Source: an uncultured Acidimicrobiales bacterium
Lineage (GTDB): Bacteria > Actinomycetota > Acidimicrobiia > Acidimicrobiales > Hopanoidiivorantaceae
Length of the DNA: 64,000 nucleotides
Assembly (NCBI GenBank): GCA_958295755.1
Contig: OY282367.1
Coordinates: 1,306,022-1,370,021 of the forward strand
Direction: 5' to 3'
In this document: in pieces, positions 50,920 to 60,320 of the stretch
How positions within the stretch are numbered: position 1 is the first letter of the stretch
How the letters are laid out: each line of letters starts with the position of its first letter
Program-made: the position numbers and the translations under genes
Notes under the pieces: model-generated
The model's input: the letters and a program-made list of their open reading frames with translations, nothing else
Databases searched by the model: none
Told to the model about the DNA's origin: nothing

Positions 50920-52109
50920 GAAGCTTTTGCTAAAGCAGTTTTGAAATCAGCGAGTAAGTCGTCGGGATGCTCCAGCCCCACAGACACTCGAATAGTGGTT
51001 GCTTTGATGCCAGCAGCTTCTAGCTCGTCGGGTAACAAACCAGCGTGGGTTGTGGAGGCTGGGTGTGTTGCCAGTGTTTCAGGGCCGCCGAAGGATGGCG
51101 CGTTTTGAGCGATCTGCAAGCTCTCTACAAAGGCTGCTCCTTTAGCAATCCCTGAGTCGGAACCTGCCGTCAACTCAAATGCCAGCAAACCTCCCGGTTT
51201 TTCCATCTGCTTGCTAGCTAACTCATAGTTAGGATGCGACGGCAATCCCGGATACCAAACTTGTTCAACCCCCTTGTCTCCTTCCTGCGCCTCGGCTAGC
51301 AACTGGGCCAGCATCTGGGCTGTTTCGCACTGCCGAGCCACTCGCACCCCTAATGTTCGCAGCCCTCTCAGCGCATTCGTGGCATCAAATGGCGAGGCCG
51401 CTGCTCCGTGAAGCACAGCATAGCCTCGTAGCCATTCAAGTAGCTCCTCGCTACCCGACACCACACCCAGCAAAGCATCGTTGTGGCCCGCAATGAACTT
51501 AGTAGCTGAGTGGAGACTTAGATCTACGCCATATTCCAGCGGCCGCTGCAACACTGGAGGCGCAGCCGTGGAATCTACTACTACCACAGGCCCTGCTATC
51601 GCACCTAAGGCTTGTAGGTCGACGATGTCTAGGCGGGGATTTGAAGGTGTCTCGGCAAATACCAGCTTCGTCTGTTGCGGTCGCACAGCTGCCGCGAATG
51701 AACCCGGCTCTGAGGCATCCACGAAGGTTACATCTAAGCCGAGTCGTGACTTCACCCATTGGAAAAACAAATAGGTCGCTCCGTAGAGCTGCCGCTGTGC
51801 CACGATGTGATCGCCCGTCTCGCAAAGTGCGAACACCACCGAGCTGATAGCACCCATCCCCGAAGCGAAAGCCCTAGCTGATTCTGCACCTTCTAACTCA
51901 GCCATGGCTTCTTCAAAGGCACCGACAGATGGGTTGCTGTGGCGACTGTAAAAACGCTGCTCAGAGAGATCGCGAGACTTGCGCTGTCCTTCCTCTAGCG
52001 TCTCCATCACGTGAGTGGTGCTAGGAAACAGCACAGGTGCTAGCGAGTCGGGCTGGTCGTTTCGTCCCGAGCGGATGAGTTTGGTTTCTGGGCGGAATTC
52101 GGCAGTCAC
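50910..52109 (-). CDS. PLP-dependent Cys/Met metabolism enzyme (MetB/MetZ type)
   Basis: A 399-residue fold-type-I enzyme. Key segments are YSRHSNPSVGAFEEAMAELEGAE, FASGMGAISSVVFAL, FAETPSNPRLDIVDL and the PLP-lysine region LHSATKFIAGHNDALLG. With metX next to it, the likely reaction is sulfur transfer onto O-acetylhomoserine, either cystathionine gamma-synthase or direct sulfhydrylation. I cannot separate these by eye. The GTG start overlaps the metX stop by 4 bp. Confidence 0.88.
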   Translation of the reverse strand: MTAEFRPETKLIRSGRNDQPDSLAPVLFPSTTHVMETLEEGQRKSRDLSEQRFYSRHSNPSVGAFEEAMAELEGAESARAFASGMGAISSVVFALCETGDHIVAQRQLYGATYLFFQWVKSRLGLDVTFVDASEPGSFAAAVRPQQTKLVFAETPSNPRLDIVDLQALGAIAGPVVVVDSTAAPPVLQRPLEYGVDLSLHSATKFIAGHNDALLGVVSGSEELLEWLRGYAVLHGAAASPFDATNALRGLRTLGVRVARQCETAQMLAQLLAEAQEGDKGVEQVWYPGLPSHPNYELASKQMEKPGGLLAFELTAGSDSGIAKGAAFVESLQIAQNAPSFGGPETLATHPASTTHAGLLPDELEAAGIKATTIRVSVGLEHPDDLLADFKTALAKASDL

Positions 52110-53329
52110 AACATCTGCTCCAAGAATGGCACGAGCGACTTGTGCACCTGCTCTGGCTCTAGCAAGAATCCGTCGTGTCCGTGCGGTGATTCAATCATCA
52201 CCAGTTCGCAATCTCCTCCAGCTTCGACGATTACATCTCGTATCTCTTCTTGCTGGCGAGGCGGATAAAGCAAATCCGAAGTGACGCTCATGCAAAGCAC
52301 AGGCACGCCTATCTTCTTCATCGCGTCTTTTAGACCTCTGGGGCGGCGGCCACCGATGTCGTGGAGGTCCATTGCCTTGTTCAAGACGATATAAGAGTTG
52401 GCGTCAAACCGGCGAGCCAGCTTTTCACCTTGGTGGTCCAAATAGCTTTCTATGCTGAAGCGATCCCAGCTGCCGTAGATAGCGTTATTGTCTACGAGGT
52501 AGCGAGCGAAGCGTTTCTCCATCTCTTCGTCTGTGCGATAGCTCACCATTCCCACAGCACGAGCTGTTGCTAAACCCATGTGAGGTCCTTCGTCGTTTGG
52601 CGCATCGTAATAATTGCCGCCTCTCCAGCGGGGGTCTAGGGCAATAACTTTCCTGCCGATAGCACTGAAGGCAATCTGCCAAGGGCTGGCCGCACAAGAA
52701 CTGGCTATGGGCACCAAACTACGGAGCCTGTCGGGAAACAGCACCGCCCACTCCAAGACTTGCATCCCACCCATAGAGCCGCCTATAACCGAAAGCCATT
52801 TTTGAATACCGAGATGATTAGTGAGCTTTTCTTGGGCTCGCACCATGTCGCGAATTGTTACAGGTGGAAAGCGTGATCCGTAACGTTTGCCAGTTGCTGG
52901 CTCTATAGATGAAGGGCCTGTTGAGCCCTGACACCCGCCCAACACATTAGAGCACACCACGAAATAGCGGTCGGTGTCTATGGCTTTGCCGGGGCCGACA
53001 AGGTCGTCCCACCAACCTTCGGTGGAGTGGGCAGTGTCGGCGGGACCTGCAAGGTGGGAATCGCCGGTCAAGGCATGGCAGACAAGCACCGCGTTTGAAG
53101 CGTCTGCGTTGAGAGTGCCCCAAGTTTCATAGGCGAGGGTCAGATCTTCCAACTGGTGTTCGCTTTCTAAGACGAATTTGCGGCCTTTGCCAAGATGGTA
53201 AAACTGACGATTTCCAGGAGGGTCGCCTTCCAGCCATGCGCCAGTGGCAGGGATGTTCTTGCTGTAGGGGTGCGGTTGATTAGCCCCAGATTCTTTGCTT
53301 ACGGAAAACCCCTCATGGTCGTCGGTCAC
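52106..53329 (-). CDS. metX: homoserine O-acetyltransferase
   Basis: An alpha/beta-hydrolase of about 407 residues that acetylates homoserine for methionine synthesis. It has ALTGDSHLAGPAD, the nucleophile elbow GGSMGGMQVLEW, Asp in SVTSDLLYPPRQQ and His in SPHGHDGFLLE. I chose GTG 53329, with GAGGAG seven bases upstream, rather than the open frame to 53443, which lies inside the lgt tail. It overlaps lgt by 17 bases. Confidence 0.94.
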   Translation of the reverse strand: MTDDHEGFSVSKESGANQPHPYSKNIPATGAWLEGDPPGNRQFYHLGKGRKFVLESEHQLEDLTLAYETWGTLNADASNAVLVCHALTGDSHLAGPADTAHSTEGWWDDLVGPGKAIDTDRYFVVCSNVLGGCQGSTGPSSIEPATGKRYGSRFPPVTIRDMVRAQEKLTNHLGIQKWLSVIGGSMGGMQVLEWAVLFPDRLRSLVPIASSCAASPWQIAFSAIGRKVIALDPRWRGGNYYDAPNDEGPHMGLATARAVGMVSYRTDEEMEKRFARYLVDNNAIYGSWDRFSIESYLDHQGEKLARRFDANSYIVLNKAMDLHDIGGRRPRGLKDAMKKIGVPVLCMSVTSDLLYPPRQQEEIRDVIVEAGGDCELVMIESPHGHDGFLLEPEQVHKSLVPFLEQML

Positions 53330-54440
53330 TGCTGCGCTCCTCTGGGGGAACTTCTGGGGAAACTTCCGTAGGAACTGAAATTTCCGTTTGGTGCTCTGAA
53401 CTTTCTTCAGATGAACCCTCTTCAGACACAGCATCCGAAGCAATTCCTGTGTCTACAGCTACCATCACATCTGTCAACGCCACTGGAGATTCTCCATCTG
53501 TGCCCTCAGCTGCAGCTATATCTCTAGCCGACATCACGAGACTCTCAGCCATAGCTGCCTCGTCAGCTTCTTCGCCGCTTGCTGCACTATCTGCTGCACT
53601 GCTTGCTTCGCCGTCTCCTTCGGCTACTTCCGTGCTTGGCGCAGGTCGCCAAGCCGCCTTGTCTTTGTAGATGTACATGTAAGCTGCAGCCCCCAGCCAC
53701 AGCGCCGACATCACCCACACATTCACGCGCACGCCCGCAAGCTCGGAGGCAGGATCCACCCGCAAGAACTCAATCCAAATCCGACCCGATGCATAGCCCA
53801 GTACATAGAGAGCGAACAGATGCCCCACAGGTAGCTTGCGTAGTTTGTCGAGCCACAGCAGCAATCCCATGAGCGCGAGCATCCAAAGAGCTTCGTAAAG
53901 AAAGGTGGGATGAAAAGTAGTATCAGTGAAATACTCCACAGGGCGATTCACTTGATCTATCTCCACCCCCCACGGCAGGTCAGTAGGACGACCGAACAGC
54001 TCTTGGTTGAACCAGTTGCCTAGTCGCCCGATGGCTTGTGCTGCCAACAGAGTCGGAGCAGCAATATCAAGTATCTGAGCTAGCGACCAGCCTCGCATCT
54101 TGCATAACACTGCCGCAGCTATCACTCCGGCGATGATCGCTCCCGGTATCCCGAGACCGCCCTCCCAAATCTTAAACACATCGCCCCAGCGATCTTCGTC
54201 TGAGAAACTCCGCCAGTCGGTGATCACATGATAAAGACGTGCTCCGATGAGGCCGGCGGGCACTACGACCCAAGCCAAGCTGATAGCGATCTCTGGATTC
54301 ATACCTCGCTGCTGCATCCTCCAGCCGATGAACCAGACGGCCACAATCACGCCTAGAGCAATCATCAAGCCGTAGATGCGGATGTCTAGCGGGCCGATCT
54401 CAATGATATTGCGAGAGGGGCTAGGAATAGAAGCGAACAT
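53313..54440 (-). CDS. lgt: prolipoprotein diacylglyceryl transferase
   Basis: A 375-residue integral membrane enzyme that lipidates the lipobox Cys of prolipoproteins, such as the PstS, BtuF and cytochrome c lipoproteins here. Seven or so helices are seen, and the Lgt signature is AIGRLGNWFNQELFGRPTDLPWGVEI. After the last helix (about 268) it has a 105-residue acidic Ser/Glu/Ala-rich tail, common in Actinobacteria. It precedes metX with a short overlap. Confidence 0.95.
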   Translation of the reverse strand: MFASIPSPSRNIIEIGPLDIRIYGLMIALGVIVAVWFIGWRMQQRGMNPEIAISLAWVVVPAGLIGARLYHVITDWRSFSDEDRWGDVFKIWEGGLGIPGAIIAGVIAAAVLCKMRGWSLAQILDIAAPTLLAAQAIGRLGNWFNQELFGRPTDLPWGVEIDQVNRPVEYFTDTTFHPTFLYEALWMLALMGLLLWLDKLRKLPVGHLFALYVLGYASGRIWIEFLRVDPASELAGVRVNVWVMSALWLGAAAYMYIYKDKAAWRPAPSTEVAEGDGEASSAADSAASGEEADEAAMAESLVMSARDIAAAEGTDGESPVALTDVMVAVDTGIASDAVSEEGSSEESSEHQTEISVPTEVSPEVPPEERSSDRRP

Positions 54441-54593
54441 AGGAATCTTCCTTTATTTGGTGAGGGCTATCGATCGGGTAACTTAGGGGCGACATCAAGT
54501 GCTTAGATTGGGGCTGAGATAGAGGCTGAGATTTGGGGGCCGAAAGTGGTAATGGAGAGTGGTGCTAGAGGGTAAGGGTGAGAGATGGAGACT

Positions 54594-54680
54594 TAGATTA
54601 CATTATAAGAAAGAAATCATAAAGAAAGAAATCTATAACGATCAGAAATCCACCAAGATCAGAAATCACTGCAGGAGAAA
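54594..54680. repeat. short direct repeats upstream of the SnoaL-like gene
   Basis: Pairs aagaaagaaatc (two copies, about 16 bp apart) and gatcagaaatccacc/gatcagaaatcactg (17 bp apart) fill the AT-rich leader, which ends in a GCAGGAGAAA Shine-Dalgarno before ATG 54684. Confidence 0.75.
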
Positions 54681-54683
54681 ATC

Positions 54684-55127
54684 ATGGGTACAGCACGAGA
54701 GATAGAAAATCTGCTCTACATGTATGCAGAGTGCATAGACAGCGGCGACTATGCCGGAATAGCTAACCTCTTTTCACGCGGACGCATAGTGGCAGAAGAC
54801 GGCACACCTATAGCCACAGGAGCCGAAGAGGTGAAAGCCATGTATGACACCTCAACTCGCATCTACCCAGAAAAGGGAACTCCGCTTTCAAAACATGTGG
54901 TGACAAATCCCATTGTGGAAGTAGACGAAGTCGCAGGCACAGCCACTTGCCGCTCTTATTACACAGTGCTGCAGCGAACCGATACGCTTACTTTGCAGCC
55001 GATAATCACAGGTCGCTACCACGACACCTTCACCAAGCACCCCGATGGCTGGTTTTTCACCGAGCGCAAGATGATCATGGATCAGCTAGGCGACCTCTCT
55101 CAGCATCTTCTGATAGAAGTGGAGTGA
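54684..55127 (+). CDS. SnoaL-like (NTF2-fold) protein
   Basis: A 147-residue NTF2/SnoaL-like domain. It has ARE-IENLLYMYAECIDSGDYAGIANLFS at the start, and TATCRSYYTVLQ and GRYHDTFTKHPDGWFFTERKM later, the usual cone-fold strands. Such proteins include dehydratases and isomerases of lipid or aromatic pathways; no substrate can be assigned. A good RBS (GCAGGAG) precedes the ATG. Confidence 0.9.
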   Translation: MGTAREIENLLYMYAECIDSGDYAGIANLFSRGRIVAEDGTPIATGAEEVKAMYDTSTRIYPEKGTPLSKHVVTNPIVEVDEVAGTATCRSYYTVLQRTDTLTLQPIITGRYHDTFTKHPDGWFFTERKMIMDQLGDLSQHLLIEVE

Positions 55128-55157
55128 GCTGAGAAACTCTCAGCCCTTCAGCAACAA

Positions 55158-56312
55158 CTAAGTTACAATCTCTACAACTGTACCGAGCGGTGCTTGGTTG
55201 TAGAGAGTCGTAATGATGTTATTTGGCACGCGAATGCAACCTGACGAGCGAGCTTGGCCCACATACTGCGGTCGGTTGGTGCCGTGGATGGCGATATTGG
55301 GCAACTTGCCATCAAACTCAACCAACCATTCGCTGTAGGCACTCAGTGCCAGCACATACGGCCCGTACCCAGGGCTTTCCCCGAGTAGCTTTTCTTTCAA
55401 GAAAAATCTGCCTTGAGGTGTCGGAGCGGGATTGCCTGTGTTGTGTCCGCGCCCTACTACAGCTAAAGTCTCTGCGACTATCTGGGTGCCGTTCCACACA
55501 CGCACCGACCTTTCTGTGAGGTCAATCCGAGCATGATATTGGTGGGTTCTCCAGTCAAAACCGCTGTTTTGAATCCAGCCTGTGGTGTTGTTCTGATAGC
55601 ACGGCGCACGTTGACATGAACCATTCGGGTCAACTCTGCGGGCTGCCACTTCCACACGAACCCACGCGTCACTCTGACTTCCTTCAAGTACTTCCATCAC
55701 GAGCGGCCCACCGTAATACGACTTATACCAAAGGCCGCCGTCGGGCAAGACTATCTCGTTACCACCGGGACTATCGTAAATCGGCACACGCCTCTGCTCG
55801 TCTCTGTTGGCCACTAGCACCGTCACCGAGAACGAACCTCCAAAAGGAGATGCCACACCTGTGCGCTGAAGTTGTGGTATCTGCGGGGTGCCGCCACCAA
55901 CGGGCGGGGTAGCGGTGGTGGGTGTCGGAGGTAACGGTCCCTCAGGTGGAGGAGCTACGAGAGTGGTAGATGGAGCGGGAGAGACCAGAGTCGTGGTCGG
56001 TGGCGGTTGAACTTGGCTCTCTGGGGGTACTGTCGGCTGCGGTGGTGGCAGAGTGACCGTACCCGGAGCTGGTGGAACTGATGTGATGGAAATCGTCGGC
56101 GGTGCTGTGAGGCCAGGCTCCACTTCAGATGGTGACACTAGCTCGGGCGAATCGCCTGAAGAGCAAGCTGCCGCGATCAAGGCCACGAGCATCCCTCCGC
56201 AAACGGCTTTAGCAAGCAGGCGGCGAGAGGTGCGGCTAGCAGGGCGACCAGAAACGCGAGATAGGCGGGTAGCCTTTTGAGATACAGACTTAGATACAGA
56301 ATTGTGATGCAC
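55158..56312 (-). CDS. L,D-transpeptidase (YkuD) lipoprotein
   Basis: A 384-residue protein. The N-terminus has a long basic region and a hydrophobic segment ending in a lipobox (VALIAAAC). A Pro/Thr-rich linker (about 60-145) follows, then a beta-rich domain, and the YkuD catalytic domain with IAIHGTNRPQYVGQ and SSGCIRVPNN (His and Cys of HGT...S-x-GCIR). It would make 3-3 peptidoglycan cross-links or attach proteins outside the membrane. Confidence 0.94.
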   Translation of the reverse strand: MHHNSVSKSVSQKATRLSRVSGRPASRTSRRLLAKAVCGGMLVALIAAACSSGDSPELVSPSEVEPGLTAPPTISITSVPPAPGTVTLPPPQPTVPPESQVQPPPTTTLVSPAPSTTLVAPPPEGPLPPTPTTATPPVGGGTPQIPQLQRTGVASPFGGSFSVTVLVANRDEQRRVPIYDSPGGNEIVLPDGGLWYKSYYGGPLVMEVLEGSQSDAWVRVEVAARRVDPNGSCQRAPCYQNNTTGWIQNSGFDWRTHQYHARIDLTERSVRVWNGTQIVAETLAVVGRGHNTGNPAPTPQGRFFLKEKLLGESPGYGPYVLALSAYSEWLVEFDGKLPNIAIHGTNRPQYVGQARSSGCIRVPNNIITTLYNQAPLGTVVEIVT

Positions 56313-56454
56313 GAATAGATATTTTAACGAGGATTAGAAAAAATTCCAGTTAATTAATCAAAGAATCTTTGCAATTTTTTACTAGTGGCCTCTTCTGCTA
56401 TTTCTTCTGAATCGGATTCGGGCAAGTTTGCCAATCCTAGTTCATAGGTGAGAC

Positions 56455-57339
56455 ATGACTATAAGCATCCCAAGTATCGCTGTGTGTATTCCTGCCCACA
56501 ACGAAGCATCCACTATCGGAGCAATCTGTCATGCAGTGAGTAGCGATCTGATGGGCGGTCGCTCGCCCTTCGTTAATGAACTTGTGGTGATTGACGACCG
56601 CTCCGAAGACGATACAGCTAACCAAGCTTATGACAATGGCGCACGGGTTGTGCCCGTTGCCGAAATCCTGCCTCGCTTTCAGCCAGACAAGGGCAAGGGC
56701 AACGCCATGTGGAAAGCCATCGCTGCCACCACTGCCGACATCGTGGTGTTCTGCGACGGCGATCTGGAGAAATTTGATACGCACTATGTAACAGCCTTGG
56801 CCGAGATGCTGCTAGAAGATGAATCTCTTGTGGTGACGAAAGGCTATTACGAGCGCATCTACGAAGGCGACCCCAACGGCGGCGGGCGCACGACCGCACT
56901 TATGGCTCGTCCTGCCTTGTCTCTGTTTTTTCCGCACCTAGCTCGGATCAATCAACCTTTGGGTGGGGAATACGCCATCCGCAGAGTTGCGGCAGAGCAA
57001 GTGCCTTTCGTACGAGGCTGGGGGGTGGAAGTTGGCTTGCTGATTGATGTAGCGGCACGTTGGGGAGCTGATGCCATCGGGCAGGTAGATCTGGGCAGGC
57101 GCACTCACAAACACCGCCACCTGCACGAACTCTCAATTCAAGCTTCAGAAATTCTTCACATCGTGCTACAACGAGCCGGCGTGCCTTGGCGAGCTGAATG
57201 GTCTTCGCTATTGGTGCGCCAAGGTTTTGAAGATCTTCACATCAAGGTAGAAGAGATGCCGCCTTTGATCTCGGTCAACGAATATTCGACAGCTGTGCCG
57301 GACTTAGATATTGCTGTGTCTGATTTAGACGCTGCATGA
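56455..57339 (+). CDS. gpgS: glucosyl-3-phosphoglycerate synthase
   Basis: A 294-residue GT-A glycosyltransferase (GT81). It shows VCIPAHNEASTIGAI, VVIDDRSEDDTA, FCDGDLEKFDTHYV at the nucleotide-sugar/metal site, NQPLGGEYAIRR and GWGVEVGLLID, with the RTHKHRHLHEL basic segment. It makes glucosyl-3-phosphoglycerate from NDP-glucose and 3-phosphoglycerate, the precursor of methylglucose lipopolysaccharides or the solute glucosylglycerate. Confidence 0.93.
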   Translation: MTISIPSIAVCIPAHNEASTIGAICHAVSSDLMGGRSPFVNELVVIDDRSEDDTANQAYDNGARVVPVAEILPRFQPDKGKGNAMWKAIAATTADIVVFCDGDLEKFDTHYVTALAEMLLEDESLVVTKGYYERIYEGDPNGGGRTTALMARPALSLFFPHLARINQPLGGEYAIRRVAAEQVPFVRGWGVEVGLLIDVAARWGADAIGQVDLGRRTHKHRHLHELSIQASEILHIVLQRAGVPWRAEWSSLLVRQGFEDLHIKVEEMPPLISVNEYSTAVPDLDIAVSDLDAA

Positions 57340-57361
57340 AACTACCTAGCTACTGAACCAT

Positions 57362-60256
57362 CTAGCTACAGCCGCTTGTATTACCGCAAGATGGGCATGC
57401 GTGACAGCTACCCGCCCGCATCATCAAGACTCCGCACAGCATGCAAAGTGGAGCGTTTTTGTCGTAGCTACCCCTGAAAAACAGCTCTCTGTCTTGCGGG
57501 CCAGGGTCAATCCGACCCGACACGACCTCAGTAAAAGTTTCGGCTCTAGCTTCGTGCTCCACTTCTTCCATTTCTGGCAATGTGAGCTGCGAGCGTTCCG
57601 AAGCTGTGTATATACGAAGATCGTGCCGACGGTCTTTGTCTAAATATTCCAGTGCTAATTTTCTGAAGAGATAGTCCATGAGGCTAGATGCCAAGCGGAT
57701 GTCTGGATCATCGGTTATGCCTGCTGGTTCAAAACGCATTCCTCTGAAGGCATCCACATAAGACTCCAACGGCACCCCATACTGCAGCCCGTGCGATACT
57801 GCAATGGCAAAAGCATCCATGATGCCAGCCAAGGTAGATCCCTGCTTTGAGACATTCACAAATATCTCACCTGGTTTGCCTTTGCCCCCGGGTGTATCAC
57901 TGTTGTATTCGCCCACGGTGACGAAACCTTTGCAGTCACCCACGCTGAACTCAAAAGTACGCGAGGCGCGAGTCTTCGGGAGCCTCTTGCGAACTGGTCG
58001 ACCGTCAGATCTTTCGTCTAGTAGCCCCGCACTACTGCCGCCTAGTACTCCCCTAGCCATTCCAGCCTCGATTGCCTCAGTTGCTTCGCCCCCAACTTCT
58101 GCTGGCACCCCTGCAGATACTCCATCTGACCCACTAATCGAATCCAGCCCCTCTGCCAAACCACCAGCTGAGAGCGGTTGCGCCACCTTGCAGTTCTCGC
58201 GATAAATCGCCACTGCTTTTACGCCCTCCTCCCACGCCCGCACAAGTAGCTGTTCAATATCTTCGGTAGTGGTGGCTTCAGGCAGGTTTACCGTCTTTGA
58301 GATACCCCCGCTCAGGAAAGGCTGGACAGCAGCCATCATATCGATGTGTCCGCTAGGGCTAATAGCATCTTCTCCGAAAGAGCAGGCAAACACTTCGTGA
58401 TGTTCCGCACTTATGTGGGGCGGGATCGTGTTGTACTGGCGGATATGTTCGGTGATGTCGTCTATCTCGTTGTATCCGAGAGCACGCAATGCACGAGGCA
58501 CAGTCTGGTTTACGATTGTCATTGTTCCGCCACCTACCAGCTTTTTGGTCTTGACTAAAGAAAGGTCGGGCTCTATGCCTGTGGTGTCGCAGTCCATCAT
58601 AAAGCTGATCGTGCCGGTAGGTGCCAGCACCGACACCTGTGCATTGCGCACTCCTGCGATCTCAGCTAGCTCTGCCACTTCTTCCCACACTGCTTTTGCC
58701 TCGCTCACGATGGCAACTGGTGCGAGATGGCGATCTATGTTGTCAACAGACTGGCGGTGCATAGCCAGCACACCCAACATCGGTCTGCGGTTTTCTTCAA
58801 AGCCTTGGAACGGGCCGAGCCGTCTGGACATCTTGGCTGAGGTGAGGTAAGCCTGCCCTGTCATCAATGCTGTTATGGCAGCTGCTAGAGCTCGCCCAGC
58901 ATCGGAATCGTAAGCTACGCCTTTAGCCATCAACAAGGCACCGAGGTTGGCATAGCCTAAGCCGAGCTGACGGAAAGCTCGAGCCGTCTCACCTACCGAT
59001 TCTGTGGGATAGTCGGAGCGGCCCACCAATATCTCTTGAGCGCAGATGAGCACTTGCACAGCCATACGAAAACTGGCAATGTCGAAGCCTTGCTCATCAT
59101 CATAGAACGACAACAGATTGAGGCTGGCAAGGTTGCAGGCTGAATTATCTAAGTGCAGATACTCACTACAAGGATTGCTGGCATTAATCGGACCTGTTTT
59201 GGAAGCGGTATGCCAGCGGTTGATGGTGGTGGAGAATTGCACGCCCGGGTCGGCGCATTCCCACGCCGCCGCTGCGATCTGGCGAAACAGCTCTTTGGCT
59301 GGCAGGGTTCGTATGACTTCGCCAGTGGTGCGGGAAGTGAGTTCCCAATCGGAACCTTCTAGCAACACGCCCATGAACTCATCTGAGAGACGCACGGAAT
59401 TGTTAGCGTTTTGATATTGGATAGATGCGCTGTCGGCCCCGTCCAGATCTACATCAAAGCCTGCGGTGCTCAGGGCACGAGCTTTGCGTTCCTCCTTGGC
59501 TTTGCACCATATGAACTCTTCAATATCGGGGTGATCAGCATCTAGCACAACCATCTTGGCTGCCCGCCTCGTCTTGCCGCCCGACTTGATGGCTCCAGCT
59601 GAGGCGTCTGCTCCTCGCATGAAACTGACTGGCCCGCTAGGTGTGCCACCCCCTGAGAGATGCTCATATGAAGAGCGGATTTTGCTGAGGTTAACACCTG
59701 AGCCTGAGCCTCCCTTGAAAATCATGCCCTCTTCGGCATACCAGTTGAGGATGGATTCCATAGTGTCGTCTACCGAAAGAATGAAACACGCCGAAGACTG
59801 TTGCGGCACGCCCTTCACGCCGATGTTAAACCACACAGGCGAGTTGAACGATGCCTTTTGATGTAGCAAAAGATAAACAAGCTCGTCACGAAAAGTCTGT
59901 GCTTCGTCTCGGTCGGCGAAGTAGCCGTCGGTGAAACCCCATTCAGTAATGGTGTCGGCCACCCGTGAGATGATCTGACGGAGCGACCACTCACGCTCTG
60001 ACGTGTCGAGCTTTCCTCTGAAATATTTCTGGGCAACGATGTTGGAAGCATTCAGCGACCACGAGACGGGGAACTCGGTATCGTTCTGTTCAAATGCCAC
60101 CGTGCCGTCTAGGAAGTTGGCGATGCGAGTGTCGCGTCTCTCCCACTTCACGCTTTCAAACGGATCTACCCCGGCGACAGTGAAATGACGTTGAATGCCG
60201 ATGTTCTCGGAGGTGAGCGGTTGGGCTGCAGGAAATTCTTGCGTCTTAGAAGCCAT
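57362..60256 (-). CDS. nrdJ: vitamin B12-dependent (class II) ribonucleotide reductase
   Basis: A 964-residue NrdJ converting ribonucleotides to deoxyribonucleotides using adenosylcobalamin. It has FNSPVWFNIGV, SSACFILSVDDTM, the radical-site loop NPCSEYLHLDNSACNLASLNL, and LAPTGTISFMMDCDTTGIEP. An insertion of Gly/Ala/Ser-rich sequence lies at about 695-745. The C-terminal zinc ribbon is CMLCGVLMMRAGSCHACPSCG with terminal Cys for thiol exchange. No class I or III RNR is in the window, which fits the riboswitch-controlled B12 uptake operon and cobO. Confidence 0.96.
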   Translation of the reverse strand: MASKTQEFPAAQPLTSENIGIQRHFTVAGVDPFESVKWERRDTRIANFLDGTVAFEQNDTEFPVSWSLNASNIVAQKYFRGKLDTSEREWSLRQIISRVADTITEWGFTDGYFADRDEAQTFRDELVYLLLHQKASFNSPVWFNIGVKGVPQQSSACFILSVDDTMESILNWYAEEGMIFKGGSGSGVNLSKIRSSYEHLSGGGTPSGPVSFMRGADASAGAIKSGGKTRRAAKMVVLDADHPDIEEFIWCKAKEERKARALSTAGFDVDLDGADSASIQYQNANNSVRLSDEFMGVLLEGSDWELTSRTTGEVIRTLPAKELFRQIAAAAWECADPGVQFSTTINRWHTASKTGPINASNPCSEYLHLDNSACNLASLNLLSFYDDEQGFDIASFRMAVQVLICAQEILVGRSDYPTESVGETARAFRQLGLGYANLGALLMAKGVAYDSDAGRALAAAITALMTGQAYLTSAKMSRRLGPFQGFEENRRPMLGVLAMHRQSVDNIDRHLAPVAIVSEAKAVWEEVAELAEIAGVRNAQVSVLAPTGTISFMMDCDTTGIEPDLSLVKTKKLVGGGTMTIVNQTVPRALRALGYNEIDDITEHIRQYNTIPPHISAEHHEVFACSFGEDAISPSGHIDMMAAVQPFLSGGISKTVNLPEATTTEDIEQLLVRAWEEGVKAVAIYRENCKVAQPLSAGGLAEGLDSISGSDGVSAGVPAEVGGEATEAIEAGMARGVLGGSSAGLLDERSDGRPVRKRLPKTRASRTFEFSVGDCKGFVTVGEYNSDTPGGKGKPGEIFVNVSKQGSTLAGIMDAFAIAVSHGLQYGVPLESYVDAFRGMRFEPAGITDDPDIRLASSLMDYLFRKLALEYLDKDRRHDLRIYTASERSQLTLPEMEEVEHEARAETFTEVVSGRIDPGPQDRELFFRGSYDKNAPLCMLCGVLMMRAGSCHACPSCGNTSGCS

Positions 60257-60320
60257 TTAATCAATCTATCAAGGGCTGGGATAAGCATTGAGAGGTAATC
60301 TGTTTGCTAAAGTCGCAAAC